Positions 1 through 8,299 of a stretch of DNA of 64,000 nucleotides are shown here, one piece after another. Under the pieces are notes generated by a model. It did no database searches. It saw only the letters and a program-made list of their open reading frames with translations, and had not been told where the DNA came from. The DNA is taken from assembly GCF_019041915.1 (NCBI RefSeq), contig NZ_JAHPYF010000001.1:62001-126000 (forward strand), written 5' to 3'. The DNA is from Collinsella sp. MSK.8.10. GTDB lineage: Bacteria > Actinomycetota > Coriobacteriia > Coriobacteriales > Coriobacteriaceae. The first letter of the stretch is position 1. The number at the start of each line of letters is the position of its first letter. The translations under genes were made by a program, and so were the position numbers.

Positions 1-82
1 GAACATCGACATCAAACGTGGCGTGCGTCTTAAAGTAGGCGCGCTGATCGCCGACGATGCGCGCAATTTCCTCGGTGTTCAT
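1..82 (-). CDS. Aldehyde dehydrogenase family protein, N-terminus only
   Basis: Only the first 27 codons are in the window; the gene runs off the left edge. The start reads MNTEEIARIVGDQRAYFKTH, which resembles the opening helix of NAD(P)-dependent aldehyde dehydrogenases, where a Q/R-rich helix precedes the 'RxxxLRxL' segment. A clear AGGAGGG ribosome-binding site lies 5 nt before the ATG. It follows the iron alcohol dehydrogenase by only 8 nt on the same strand, so the two are probably co-transcribed and may act in sequence on an alcohol and its aldehyde. No catalytic Cys or Glu is visible, so the family call rests on the N-terminus and context. Confidence 0.65.
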   Translation of the reverse strand, partial: MNTEEIARIVGDQRAYFKTHATFDVDV

Positions 83-90
83 GGACCCTC

Positions 91-1311
91 CTAATTCTCG
101 TCCTCAAACATACCACCTGCAACGACTTCGTACATATGCTCGAGCTCCAAGCGGTCCATTAGAAGCGGAACGGGGTATAGCGGATTGGCCTCGGCATCGG
201 CATGCGCCGCCATCTCGGGAATGTCAGAGCGGCGAATGCCCGAGACATATTTGGGGATTCCCAGGGCCTCGTTCATGCGGTCGACCCAATCGATAAAGGC
301 CTCGGCCGCAAGACTATCCTGCGCGGTAGCCGGCGCAATGCCCGCCATGTGAGCAAGATCGGCAAGCTTGGGGGCGGCGGCGTCACCATAAGCGCGAAGC
401 ATGTGCGGCAGGATGATCGCGTTGGCCAAACCGTGCGGAATTCCGTATCGGCCGCCCAAACTGTGCGCGATGGCATGCACATATCCGACATAGGAGCGGG
501 TAAACGCAACGCCCGCCTTATACGCCGCCAAAAGCATATTGCGACGAGCGCACATGTCGTCACCATGCTCATAGGCCTCGAGCAAATTGTCGTGGATAAG
601 CTGCACCGCCTGTCGCGCCATCTTGCGCGTATAGGGCGTGGTGCTTCGCCCGATAAAGGCCTCAACGGCATGCGTCAGGGCGTCCATGCCCGTCTGCCCC
701 GTAATGGAAGCGGGCAAGCCGCACGTAAACTCGGGGTCGTGGACTGCAAAACGCGGGATGAGCACAAAGTCGTTAATGGGGTATTTGTAGTGCGTCCCGT
801 CATCGGTAATTACCGCCGCAAGCGTGACTTCGCTTCCCGTACCGGCGGTAGTGGGAACGGCGATGAGCAGCGGCAGGCGACGATGAATCCGCAGCAGGCC
901 GCGCATCTTGTTGATGGGCTTGTTTGGCTGCGCAATGCGTGCGCCCACGCCCTTGGCACAGTCCATGGCCGAGCCACCGCCAAAGCCGATAATGGCCTGG
1001 CAGGCGCTCTCTCGATACAGGGACGCCGCTTCTTCCACGTTTGAAACCGTGGGGTTTGCACGCGTTTCGGCATAGACCGTAACGCCAATCCCCCTGCATG
1101 CGAGCGCCGTCTCGAGCGGTGCCGTGAGCCCCAGACGGGCAATGCCGGGATCCGTCACGATAAGGACCTTCTGGATCGAGCGCTTTTGAAGCACCGCGGG
1201 CACATCCTCGGCATGCTCTAAAATGCGCGGCTCGGTATAGGGCAGGATCGGCAATGCAATGCGAAAAACCGTCTGATATGTTCGGCACCAGGCACGACGG
1301 GCTAGATGCAT
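91..1311 (-). CDS. Iron-containing (group III) alcohol dehydrogenase
   Basis: A cytosolic NAD(P)-dependent dehydrogenase that interconverts alcohols and aldehydes or ketones. The 406-residue length is usual for the family. The nucleotide-binding GGGSAMD motif is at about residues 111-117. Metal-ligand positions are visible as D210 and H214 in GMDALTHAVEAF and as the histidines in HAIAHSLGGRYGIPHG (about 279-294). The start at 1311 has GAAGGAG 8 nt upstream. It is the first gene of a pair with the partial aldehyde dehydrogenase. The true substrate (for example 1,3-propanediol, butanol or lactaldehyde) cannot be told from sequence. Confidence 0.9.
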   Translation of the reverse strand: MHLARRAWCRTYQTVFRIALPILPYTEPRILEHAEDVPAVLQKRSIQKVLIVTDPGIARLGLTAPLETALACRGIGVTVYAETRANPTVSNVEEAASLYRESACQAIIGFGGGSAMDCAKGVGARIAQPNKPINKMRGLLRIHRRLPLLIAVPTTAGTGSEVTLAAVITDDGTHYKYPINDFVLIPRFAVHDPEFTCGLPASITGQTGMDALTHAVEAFIGRSTTPYTRKMARQAVQLIHDNLLEAYEHGDDMCARRNMLLAAYKAGVAFTRSYVGYVHAIAHSLGGRYGIPHGLANAIILPHMLRAYGDAAAPKLADLAHMAGIAPATAQDSLAAEAFIDWVDRMNEALGIPKYVSGIRRSDIPEMAAHADAEANPLYPVPLLMDRLELEHMYEVVAGGMFEDEN

Positions 1312-1567
1312 AAAGGAAACTCCTTCATTTGTTGATAGGTCAACATTTGCTCGACCGATTGTACTCAGCGGCGGTCAAAGACGGCCTGCCAATCGTTAAT
1401 CAATCAACATCTTCATATCTCAAAATTGTTTTATTAAAAATCATTCCTAATAGGCTTCACATTTGGTTGCATTTATGGATAATAGGACTCGTCAAGACGC
1501 ACGTCCGGAGAGGGCCCTTACGGGACCGGACGAGCGCACAATCGCCATCGATCGAAAGGATCGAATC

Positions 1568-2128
1568 ATGAAGTTTGTTTGCCCCGTTTGCGGTTATGTG
1601 GAAGAGTTCGACGGCGACCAGCTGCCCGAGGACTTCAAGTGCCCCCAGTGCGGCGTTCCCGGTTCTCGCTTCCTGAAGCAGGAGGAGGGTCAGCTCGAGT
1701 GGGCTGCCGAGCACGTCGTGGGCGTCGCCAAGATGGAGGGCGTCTCCGAGGACATCGTTGCCGACCTGCGCGCCAACTTTGAGGGCGAGTGCTCCGAGGT
1801 CGGTATGTACCTGGCCATGGCTCGCGTCGCTCATCGCGAGGGCTATCCCGAGATCGGCCTGTACTGGGAGAAGGCTGCCCACGAGGAGGCCGAGCATGCC
1901 GCCAAGTTCGCCGAGCTCCTGGGCGAGGTCGTGACCGACTCCACCAAGAAGAACCTCGAGATGCGCGTTGAGGCCGAGAACGGCGCCACCGCCGGCAAGA
2001 CCGATCTTGCCAAGCGTGCCAAGGCCGCCGGCCTCGATGCCATCCACGACACCGTGCACGAGATGGCTCGCGACGAGGCCCGCCACGGCAAGGCTTTCGC
2101 CGGCCTGCTCAAGCGCTACTTTGGCTAA
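1568..2128 (+). CDS. rbr: Reverse rubrerythrin (N-terminal rubredoxin, C-terminal ferritin-like diiron domain)
   Basis: A peroxide-scavenging protein of anaerobes; in this family electrons pass through the rubredoxin iron to a diiron centre that reduces H2O2 to water. The rubredoxin-type Cys pairs are C5/C8 (CPVCG) and C25/C28 (CPQCG) at the N-terminus, the reverse of classical rubrerythrin. The ferritin-like part shows [20 protein letters not shown] and DEARHGKAF, the Glu/His ligands expected for a diiron site. An upstream in-frame start exists, but the ATG at 1568 begins the rubredoxin fold exactly and follows GAAAGGA. A strong terminator follows at 2163, so it is likely monocistronic. Confidence 0.9.
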   Translation: MKFVCPVCGYVEEFDGDQLPEDFKCPQCGVPGSRFLKQEEGQLEWAAEHVVGVAKMEGVSEDIVADLRANFEGECSEVGMYLAMARVAHREGYPEIGLYWEKAAHEEAEHAAKFAELLGEVVTDSTKKNLEMRVEAENGATAGKTDLAKRAKAAGLDAIHDTVHEMARDEARHGKAFAGLLKRYFG

Positions 2129-2162
2129 GCCAACCGCCTGAGACATAACCTCAAGCTCGATG

Positions 2163-2193
2163 AGGCCCGGACCGTATTGGTTCGGGCCTTTTT
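2163..2193 (+). terminator. Rho-independent terminator of rubrerythrin
   Basis: AGGCCCGGACC pairs with GGTTCGGGCCT across a short loop and is followed by TTTTT. It lies 35 nt after the rubrerythrin stop. Confidence 0.9.
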
Positions 2194-2258
2194 CGTGCCT
2201 CACGAACTTGTTAACGCCCTGAAATAGGACCGTCTTCGGCATCGGCTTCTCGTCAAAA

Positions 2259-2381
2259 CTAAGTGAGTAGACTTTTTGGAACTTGCCGAGCAGACCATCC
2301 ATATCACTTTATAAAGCCGCAGGTAAATGCCTTGTTGCAAAACGACCTAGTCGCCAAAGTGACAAAAGTCTACTCACTTAG
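2259..2381. repeat. Inverted-repeat element family F1, copy A
   Basis: The ends are a perfect 18-bp inverted repeat: CTAAGTGAGTAGACTTTT at 2259-2276 and its complement at 2364-2381. The interior aligns without gaps to copy B at 3681-3801 (121 nt; about 98 identical positions by hand). The terminal word TAAGTGAGTAG holds TAA, TGA and TAG in three different frames. The right end supplies the stop codon of the minus-strand nuclease-like gene (stop at 2370-2372). No transposase is inside, so this is a MITE-like or structured intergenic element. Confidence 0.85.
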
Positions 2382-3497
2382 ATTCGCAGCCGTCCACGAT
2401 CGAGCCATTTTGTGTCTAACGGGCATCTTTCCGTCGATTACTCCCAATTTTGTCCAGTCAATGAATAGTTCAGACCGGAGTAATATCTCAGCCCTTTGCT
2501 CATCCGAGCTTTTATCACGATATTCAGCATCGAGCATCCTGCATATGGCCTTAACGATCGCGCGGAATCTATCCTCATCCGATATCTGTCTGTGTGTCAG
2601 GAGAAGCACATCGTAGCCCATGGCCTGAAGGGCCGTCATGCGGTCAGCGTCACGCAAGCCATCCCCTGCGCGTCCGTGCGAGGCCTTTCCCTGACATTCA
2701 ATGGCCACCTGTCGCCTACCGTCCGGTGAAGAAAGAAGTAGGTCGATATATATACGGGACTTTCCCACAATCGCTCGAGCACTTGTGCCTAGCATCACTT
2801 CAACATTAAGCTCTATGTCGCAAAAACCTTCGCCTCCCAGGGATCGCGGCAGTGCAAGTAGCAAATACGCCTCGACCTCAAAAGGCGACGCGGCACCCAA
2901 TGGAACGAGTTGCGATACCGCCATAAATCTATTGCCGTAACGCATCCCGCAAACATCTGAACAAAAACGGTCAAGGTCTCCGCCCAAAACCAAAGCGTCT
3001 CGACGCCATAAATTTGAGGCGGTGCCGTCCTCGGACGGGCAGCGCACCCAACCGAACGTTGTCGAAATCGCGCCCGAATCAATTGCACGCGAAAGCTCCG
3101 CCTCAAGTGCCGCCGGCAGAGCGCACACCGCAAACAAGCCACACATCTCCGCCAATACCAAAAGAAGCTGGAGATCCGTCAGGTGCCGCGACATGATGAA
3201 TGCCGTCAGTAGAGGAGACGTAATCAAAAACCCATGCTCCGTTTCCAGCACGGATTCCCTGGGAAGCTCACCAAGAAACAGCCGCTGCCTAATGCTGGCT
3301 GGACAAGTCCGTTTGTTTCTCGTCCGAACCAATGTATACAACGGAAAACCGAGCGCGACCGCAGCCGTCGGGTTGCGGGCGAGATCATATCGCTGCCGGT
3401 CTTCTTCCGGTCGTGGAAGCGGCGGACACAAAGCGCGGACTTGAGGAGGCAAACGCCAGTACCTAAAAGCCGATATGTCACAAAGTAAATCCTTCAT
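2370..3497 (-). CDS. Hypothetical protein with C-terminal DUF559/Vsr-like PD-(D/E)XK nuclease-type domain
   Basis: About 375 residues; function not known. The C-terminal third reads YIDLLL...VAIECQGKASHG...DADRMTALQAMGYDVLLLT. This fits the D...ExxGK...H...DxxR...L...GwxV pattern of DUF559/Vsr-type small endonuclease folds. The N-terminus (SAFRYWRLPP) resembles AbiEi/DUF559 'phage or TA-type' proteins of actinobacteria, but that is only an impression. The ATG at 3497 is preceded in frame by a GTG at 3503, and neither has a good ribosome-binding site. The last codons (NLSE, stop) come from repeat element F1 copy A, so the natural C-terminus may have been replaced. Copies of F1 lie on both sides in the same orientation, so the gene could be a mobile cassette. 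Confidence 0.6.
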   Translation of the reverse strand: MKDLLCDISAFRYWRLPPQVRALCPPLPRPEEDRQRYDLARNPTAAVALGFPLYTLVRTRNKRTCPASIRQRLFLGELPRESVLETEHGFLITSPLLTAFIMSRHLTDLQLLLVLAEMCGLFAVCALPAALEAELSRAIDSGAISTTFGWVRCPSEDGTASNLWRRDALVLGGDLDRFCSDVCGMRYGNRFMAVSQLVPLGAASPFEVEAYLLLALPRSLGGEGFCDIELNVEVMLGTSARAIVGKSRIYIDLLLSSPDGRRQVAIECQGKASHGRAGDGLRDADRMTALQAMGYDVLLLTHRQISDEDRFRAIVKAICRMLDAEYRDKSSDEQRAEILLRSELFIDWTKLGVIDGKMPVRHKMARSWTAANLSE

Positions 3498-3580
3498 AGG
3501 CACAGGAAAACACGAATTTCAACCCAGTCAGTCACGCATTGGCGCGAACGCACCAAAAATGGCGCCGAACGGACTGCCAA

Positions 3581-3646
3581 GTTTTCAACAGCACTCCCCA
3601 ACTGGCCAAAAGCTTGCCGAGAGCTGGACGAAGCCCTGTTGAAAAC
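3581..3646. repeat. Hairpin with 11-bp perfect arms
   Basis: GTTTTCAACAG (3581-3591) pairs with CTGTTGAAAAC (3636-3646). The right arm is soon followed by a run of seven T on the plus strand (about 3651-3657), so it could stop plus-strand transcription. It lies between F1 copy B and the nuclease-like gene, in the 290-bp gap that holds no convincing gene. Confidence 0.6.
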
Positions 3647-3679
3647 CCCATTTTTTTCTCATGCAGGAGCTTTGCGCGG

Positions 3680-3801
3680 CAAGTGAGTAGACTTTTTTGA
3701 ACATCCCGAGCAGGCCGGTCATCCTGCTTTTCAAAACCGCAGGTAAATAGCTTGCTACAAAACTGCCTGGTCGCCAAAGTGCTAAAAGTCTACTCACTTA
3801 G
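3680..3801. repeat. Inverted-repeat element family F1, copy B
   Basis: The second copy of the 121-nt element, same orientation as copy A. The terminal inverted repeats AAGTGAGTAGACTTTT (3681-3696) and complement (3784-3799) are perfect. The best conserved interior words are GAGCAG, GCAGGTAAAT and GTCGCCAAAGTG. Its right end provides the TGA stop of the minus-strand pdxR gene (3794-3796). Flanking DNA diverges sharply at both ends relative to copy A on the left side, which helps to define the boundaries. Confidence 0.85.
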
Positions 3802-5230
3802 GTTGCAGAGTGCCCCCCATTAGCTGCAATTCCAAGGTTGTTAGTACTTTTGGACTCAGATCGTCATACTGAACAAGAATTTGAGTTGTGTTTTCAGGGA
3901 CAGATGCGCCATCGGCACACCAAAAACAGTCACCGATATCGATAAAAGGGATGCTCGAGCGCGTGAGGGCCCGTGCAAAAGTGCTTCCGCCCGTTCTACG
4001 CTCCGCAACCACGATACAGTAAAGGCCCGCGTCTGCATGCTCGATCGAGACTTCCCCTGCCGGAAATGCCTTCCGTACAAGCGCCACTAGGCCATCACGC
4101 GCCTCGCGGGCACGAACGCGCACGCGGTTCACATGACGCTCGTAATCACCCGATTCCAGCAAGCGAGCCAATGCAACTTGATCTATGGAGCTAACCGACG
4201 AGGCGTAAAAACCAAGGTCGCGCCTAAACCGCTCCATCAGCTCGTCGGGCAACACCATGTACGCTAGGCGCAACGCCGAAGACAGGCTCTTCGAAAACGT
4301 GTTGGTGTATATAACCGACTGGGCGGCATCGATCGACGCGAGCGCGGGAATCGGCTTCCCGGCAAGGCGAAACTCACAATCAAAGTCATCTTCGATGAGA
4401 TACCGACCTGGTCGCTCGGCGGCCCAGCTCAGAAGCGCATAGCGACGCGCAATGCTCGTCACAAGGCCGGTCGGATACTGATGGGACGGCATCAGGTGAA
4501 GGACATCGGTCCCGCTTTTCTGCAGAGTGCTCAAGTCCACGCCCTCATCATCCAACGGGATATGTCGAACTTTGCAGCCCATAGCCTGATAGATACGCGT
4601 CAGACGCAAATAGCCCGGATCCTCAACCGCATACACCTTGTCCGCGCCAAGCAACTGAACCAACATGGTATCGAGCAGCTGGGCGCCCGCACCGATAACG
4701 ATGTTGTTGGGGTCGACATTCATACCCCTTGTCCCGTGCAGATGGTGAGCAATTGCGCGTCGCAGCCGAGCAGTGCCCTGCGCCGGTGCGGGCGAAAAGA
4801 TTTCGCGCTCGTCTTCGGATGCCAGCGTCGCCCGTAGCGCGCTTTGCCAAAGCCGCGCCGCCTCCAAAGCAGAAGGAGAAAGCGCATCGAATCGCTCGAC
4901 CTGTCCGTTGACATCATGCACGCTGGGGCCCACAGAGACGGCATCTCGGTCGATGCCCTCCGCAGCCGAAGCCAAAACCGGTGCATCCGGAAGCTCGCAA
5001 GCGTAGTAGCCACGACGTGGTATTGAGCAAATATAGCCCTCAGCGAGTAACTGGCTATATGCATTCTCGATGGTAATAACACTGATTCCCAGATGACTGG
5101 CAAAGGCGCGCTTAGACGGCAAATGCTCCCCCGCCACAATGCGTCCAGCTACGATATCATCTCGAATTTGCTGGTAAACATACTCATAGAGCGATGCTTC
5201 GCCGCGTTTTTCCAAATTGTAGTCAAGCAT
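3794..5230 (-). CDS. pdxR: MocR-type (GntR-aminotransferase) regulator, probable PdxR
   Basis: A transcription factor with an N-terminal GntR winged helix (LYEYVYQQIRDDIVAGRI...LPSKRAFASHLGISVITIENAYSQLLAEGYI, about residues 10-65) fused to a fold-type I aminotransferase domain that senses PLP. The PLP lysine context is YTNTFSKSLSSALRLAY. It is divergent from pdxST with a 145-bp shared control region, the standard arrangement for PdxR, which activates PLP synthesis when PLP is low. The start at 5230 is chosen over an upstream in-frame ATG at 5263 because AGGTGATAGG precedes it. About 478 residues, normal length. The stop codon lies inside repeat F1 copy B. Confidence 0.85.
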   Translation of the reverse strand: MLDYNLEKRGEASLYEYVYQQIRDDIVAGRIVAGEHLPSKRAFASHLGISVITIENAYSQLLAEGYICSIPRRGYYACELPDAPVLASAAEGIDRDAVSVGPSVHDVNGQVERFDALSPSALEAARLWQSALRATLASEDEREIFSPAPAQGTARLRRAIAHHLHGTRGMNVDPNNIVIGAGAQLLDTMLVQLLGADKVYAVEDPGYLRLTRIYQAMGCKVRHIPLDDEGVDLSTLQKSGTDVLHLMPSHQYPTGLVTSIARRYALLSWAAERPGRYLIEDDFDCEFRLAGKPIPALASIDAAQSVIYTNTFSKSLSSALRLAYMVLPDELMERFRRDLGFYASSVSSIDQVALARLLESGDYERHVNRVRVRAREARDGLVALVRKAFPAGEVSIEHADAGLYCIVVAERRTGGSTFARALTRSSIPFIDIGDCFWCADGASVPENTTQILVQYDDLSPKVLTTLELQLMGGTLQPK

Positions 5231-5241
5231 GAGCCTATCAC

Positions 5242-5288
5242 CTGACCTTATTAAGTCATTCAATCTGGTATTAGTCTGACCTTGTAAT
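5242..5288. promoter_or_regulatory. Candidate PdxR operator (direct repeats)
   Basis: CTGACCTTA (5242-5250) is repeated as CTGACCTTG (5276-5284), 34 bp apart, in the pdxR/pdxS divergent intergenic region. MocR regulators are known to bind direct repeats, so these are the best candidate sites. Assignment is inference. Confidence 0.5.
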
Positions 5289-5375
5289 TATCTCGAAAAC
5301 TGAGTATTTTGTCATACCCAGCTCCCCGATAGGATGTTCCGTCAAGCAATGCACATGCCAACCAAGGGAGCAACC

Positions 5376-6266
5376 ATGGCAGAACAGAACAGCAAGGCCG
5401 ACCGCGTCAAACTCAATCGCGAGCTCGCGCAGATGCTCAAGGGCGGCGTCATCATGGACGTTACCACGCCCGAGCAGGCACGCATCGCCGAGGAGGCAGG
5501 CGCCTGCGCCGTCATGGCCCTCGAGCGCATCCCGGCCGACATCCGTGCCGCAGGCGGCGTCTCGCGCATGAGCGACCCCAAGATGATCAAGGGCATCCAG
5601 GAGGCCGTCTCCATCCCCGTCATGGCCAAGTGCCGCATCGGTCACATCGTCGAGGCGCAGGTCCTGCAGGCCATCGAGATCGACTACATCGATGAGTCCG
5701 AGGTTCTCTCCCCTGCCGATGACGTCTATCACATCGACAAGACCCAGTTTGACGTGCCGTTTGTCTGCGGCGCCCGTGATCTGGGCGAGGCGCTGCGCCG
5801 TGTTGCCGAAGGCGCCACGATGATTCGCACCAAGGGTGAGCCGGGTACGGGCGACGTCGTTCAGGCCGTGCGTCACATGCGCAAGATCCAAAAGCAGATC
5901 CGTGACGTTGTTGCCCTGCGCAACGACGAGCTCTTTGAGGCAGCCAAGCAACTGCAGGTTCCGGTCGAGCTGGTGCGCGAGGTCCATGCCACGGGTAAGC
6001 TTCCCGTCGTGAACTTTGCCGCCGGCGGCGTAGCGACCCCCGCCGACGCCGCGCTGATGATGCAGCTGGGCGCCGAAGGCGTGTTTGTCGGCTCGGGCAT
6101 CTTTAAGAGCGGCGACCCCGCCAAGCGCGCAGCCGCCATCGTCAAGGCCGTGGCAAACTTCACCGATGCCAAGCTCATTGCCGAGCTTTCGGAGGACCTG
6201 GGCGAGGCCATGGTGGGCATCAACGCCGACGAGATCGAGATTATCATGGAGGAGCGCGGGCGCTAG
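5376..6266 (+). CDS. pdxS: Pyridoxal 5'-phosphate synthase subunit PdxS
   Basis: The synthase subunit of the ribose-5-phosphate-dependent PLP pathway. It condenses ribose 5-phosphate, glyceraldehyde 3-phosphate and ammonia supplied by PdxT to form PLP in the cytosol. The TIM-barrel markers are clear: GGVIMDVTT near the N-terminus, MAKCRIGH with the substrate-binding Lys, and [18 protein letters not shown] with the second Lys and phosphate loop. The start at 5376 ([10 protein letters not shown]) follows AAGGGAG and gives 296 residues, as expected; an upstream ATG would add a 14-residue tail. It is followed 20 nt later by pdxT and is under the divergent PdxR regulator. Confidence 0.97.
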   Translation: MAEQNSKADRVKLNRELAQMLKGGVIMDVTTPEQARIAEEAGACAVMALERIPADIRAAGGVSRMSDPKMIKGIQEAVSIPVMAKCRIGHIVEAQVLQAIEIDYIDESEVLSPADDVYHIDKTQFDVPFVCGARDLGEALRRVAEGATMIRTKGEPGTGDVVQAVRHMRKIQKQIRDVVALRNDELFEAAKQLQVPVELVREVHATGKLPVVNFAAGGVATPADAALMMQLGAEGVFVGSGIFKSGDPAKRAAAIVKAVANFTDAKLIAELSEDLGEAMVGINADEIEIIMEERGR

Positions 6267-6286
6267 TCCAGCAGAAAGGATCGCAC

Positions 6287-6874
6287 ATGAGCGATTATGC
6301 AGACCAAACGGTCGCCGTGTTGGCGGTCCAAGGTGCTTTTGCCGAGCACGAGGCAAGGCTATCCGAGCTGGGCGCACGTTGTATTGAGCTGAGGCAGGCG
6401 GCCGATTTGAAGCAGGACTTTGACCGTCTGGTACTTCCCGGCGGCGAGTCCACCGTTCAAGGGAAGCTGCTTGATGAGTTGGGCATGCTCGAGGAGCTTC
6501 GTGCCCGTATCGTTGAAGGCATGCCTGTCCTGGGCACCTGCGCCGGCCTGATTCTGCTGGCTCACGATCTTGCCGCCCATGACGATAAGGGCACGCCGCG
6601 TTTGGCAACCATGGATGTACTTGTCGAGCGCAATGCCTACGGCAGGCAGCTCGGCAGCTTTCGAACCAAGGGACAGGTAGCCGGCATCGACGGTGAAGTG
6701 CCGCTGACGTTTATCCGCGCGCCCCGCATCGTCGAGGTCCACGGCGACGCCAAGGCCTTAGCGAAAGTCGACGGGCGCATCGTCGCCGCGCGCCAGGGCA
6801 ACCAGCTCGGCGTAACCTTCCACCCCGAACTCGACGAAGACACCCGCCTCCACGAACTGTTCCTACAAATGTAG
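6287..6874 (+). CDS. pdxT: Pyridoxal 5'-phosphate synthase glutaminase subunit PdxT
   Basis: A class I glutaminase that releases ammonia from glutamine and channels it to PdxS. The 195-residue protein shows GGESTVQGKLL (about 53-62), the nucleophile Cys85 in VLGTCAGLILL, and the catalytic His179/Glu181 in TFHPELDED. The ribosome-binding site is AGAAAGGA. The gene ends just before a strong palindrome at 6907, which may be the operon terminator. Confidence 0.96.
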   Translation: MSDYADQTVAVLAVQGAFAEHEARLSELGARCIELRQAADLKQDFDRLVLPGGESTVQGKLLDELGMLEELRARIVEGMPVLGTCAGLILLAHDLAAHDDKGTPRLATMDVLVERNAYGRQLGSFRTKGQVAGIDGEVPLTFIRAPRIVEVHGDAKALAKVDGRIVAARQGNQLGVTFHPELDEDTRLHELFLQM

Positions 6875-6906
6875 GCAGAAAACAAACGAGCGTGGATTTT
6901 CGGACG

Positions 6907-6988
6907 CATAGCAAATGAGAGTGGATAATCTCCCACTTTGAGCTTGAATGCAGGCTCAAACCGGGAGATTATCCACTCTCATGCTATG
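6907..6988. repeat. Long near-perfect hairpin after pdxT
   Basis: Two arms of about 35 nt share CATAGCA, then TGAGAGTGGATAATCTCCC, then TTTGAGC, with small gaps. The loop is about 10 nt. It has no long T-run, so it is more like the other intergenic palindromes of this window than a textbook terminator, though it could stop pdxST transcription. Confidence 0.75.
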
Positions 6989-7018
6989 TAGTCATTTAAG
7001 AACGTCCCCAATGACTAC
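6988..7018. repeat. Short palindromic repeat family F4, copy 1
   Basis: GTAGTCATT and AATGACTAC flank a core containing AAGAACGTCCCC. The reverse complement of this 29-31 nt unit recurs at 61285-61315 with about one mismatch. It lies 36 bp before the left repeat of the insertion sequence. Confidence 0.75.
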
Positions 7019-7204
7019 TTCGACAACACCGATGTTTTGGTTCCGACAGACACTATGACCCAATCCGAGGGCACTAAAAAGACAGGAGCCCCCGCTCGTG
7101 ACCGCGGGTCGGGGCTGCGACAATGATGTTGAAGTGCCATAGGCGCAGCCGCGCCGCAACGAGGTTGGGAGGCTCCCATGCCATAGTATTCTACCGCGTT
7201 CGGG

Positions 7205-8299
7205 ATGGACGTCCACCTGAGGTCGACCACCGTCTGCGCCCTCGACGCGGACACCGGCGAGGCCGTGACGAGGAGGTTCCCCGGCAACCCCTGGGGCGAG
7301 ATCGCCGGGTGGATGGACGGGTTCCCCGGGCCGTCGCTCGCGGCCTACGAGAGCGGCTACCTCGGCTTCGCCCCGCAAAGGGAGCTCGCCGGGCTCGGCG
7401 TCGAGTGCGCCGTCGCCGCGGTCTCGAAGATCCCCAGGTCGGCCGCCGACTCGGCCTCCAAGAACGACAGGAACGACGCCGCCAGGATGGCCAAGGCGAT
7501 ACTCGCCCACGACATCTCCCCCGTATGGGTCCCCTCCCCCGAGGTCGAAGGCATCAGGGACCTCGCCGGCGCCTACGACGGGGCGACCGCGCGCCTGGCG
7601 ACCGCCAAGCAGCGGCTGCTCGCCTTCCTCGCAAAGCGAGGGTTCGCCTACGGCGGCACCACGCCCGCCGGCAACCCGAGGAAGTACTGGACCTACGACT
7701 TCCTGAGGTGGCTCGACAAGGTCAGGCCTGAGGACGATGGCGGGGTTCGGACGCTCGCCGCCCTGAGGAACGAGGTCGAGGCCGCGGCGGAGGCCCGGGC
7801 GGACCTGCTCTCCGAGTACAGGGCAGCCGTGGATGCCAGCCCGATCGCCGCGGAGGTGGCCTCCCTCCAGTCGATCAAGGGATGCGCCTTCGCGCTGGCC
7901 GCAGCCTTCTCGGCCGAGGTCGGCGACTTCACGAGGTTCCGCTCCGGAAGGCAGGTCACGGCCTATTTCGGCCTCGCGCCGAGTCAGAGGTCGAGTGGCG
8001 ACTCCGTGCGGCTCGGAGGCATCAGCGGTGCGGGCAACGCGCTCGTGAGGAAGCTGGCCGTTGAGGGCTCATGGTGCTACGCCGCGGCACGGCACCAGCC
8101 GAAGCTCATGCCGAGGGACACGGGCGTGCCCCTCGAGATAAGGATGCACGGGAGGAAGGGGTCCGAGCGGCTCCTGCGGCGGCGCGAGGAGATGCTCGCC
8201 CGCGGCATGCCCGCGGCGAAGGCCAACGCGGCCACCGCGGCCGAGCTCGTGAGGTGGCTCTGGGCCCTCGGCATGATGTGCCGGGAGGGCGCGGAATAG
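7205..8299 (+). CDS. IS110-family transposase (DEDD N-terminal, C-terminal IS116/IS110/IS902 domain)
   Basis: The recombinase of the insertion sequence. The RuvC-like N-terminal half carries D2 (MDVH), E49 (AAYESGY) and the KNDRNDAARMA segment (about 87-97), the acidic catalytic residues. The C-terminal domain has LQSIKGCAFALAAAF, TAYFGLAPSQRSSGD and GGISGAGNALVRKLAV, with the conserved Ser region used for covalent attack in this family. A stop lies only seven codons upstream of the ATG, so the N-terminus begins almost at the first catalytic Asp and lacks the few residues many relatives have before it; no good ribosome-binding site is seen. Otherwise it is full-length and probably functional. 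Confidence 0.93.
   Translation: MDVHLRSTTVCALDADTGEAVTRRFPGNPWGEIAGWMDGFPGPSLAAYESGYLGFAPQRELAGLGVECAVAAVSKIPRSAADSASKNDRNDAARMAKAILAHDISPVWVPSPEVEGIRDLAGAYDGATARLATAKQRLLAFLAKRGFAYGGTTPAGNPRKYWTYDFLRWLDKVRPEDDGGVRTLAALRNEVEAAAEARADLLSEYRAAVDASPIAAEVASLQSIKGCAFALAAAFSAEVGDFTRFRSGRQVTAYFGLAPSQRSSGDSVRLGGISGAGNALVRKLAVEGSWCYAAARHQPKLMPRDTGVPLEIRMHGRKGSERLLRRREEMLARGMPAAKANAATAAELVRWLWALGMMCREGAE

Noticed and set aside
1457-2302. 281-codon minus-strand open frame over rubrerythrin and repeat F1
   Set aside because: Antisense shadow of rubrerythrin; the shared peptide GLLGxFxKVYSL seen here and near 3700 is only the translation of repeat F1.
5271-6608. Long open frame on the minus strand across pdxS and pdxT
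   Set aside because: It lies wholly opposite two certain genes, has a low-complexity composition produced by GC-rich third positions, and no family match or start signal.
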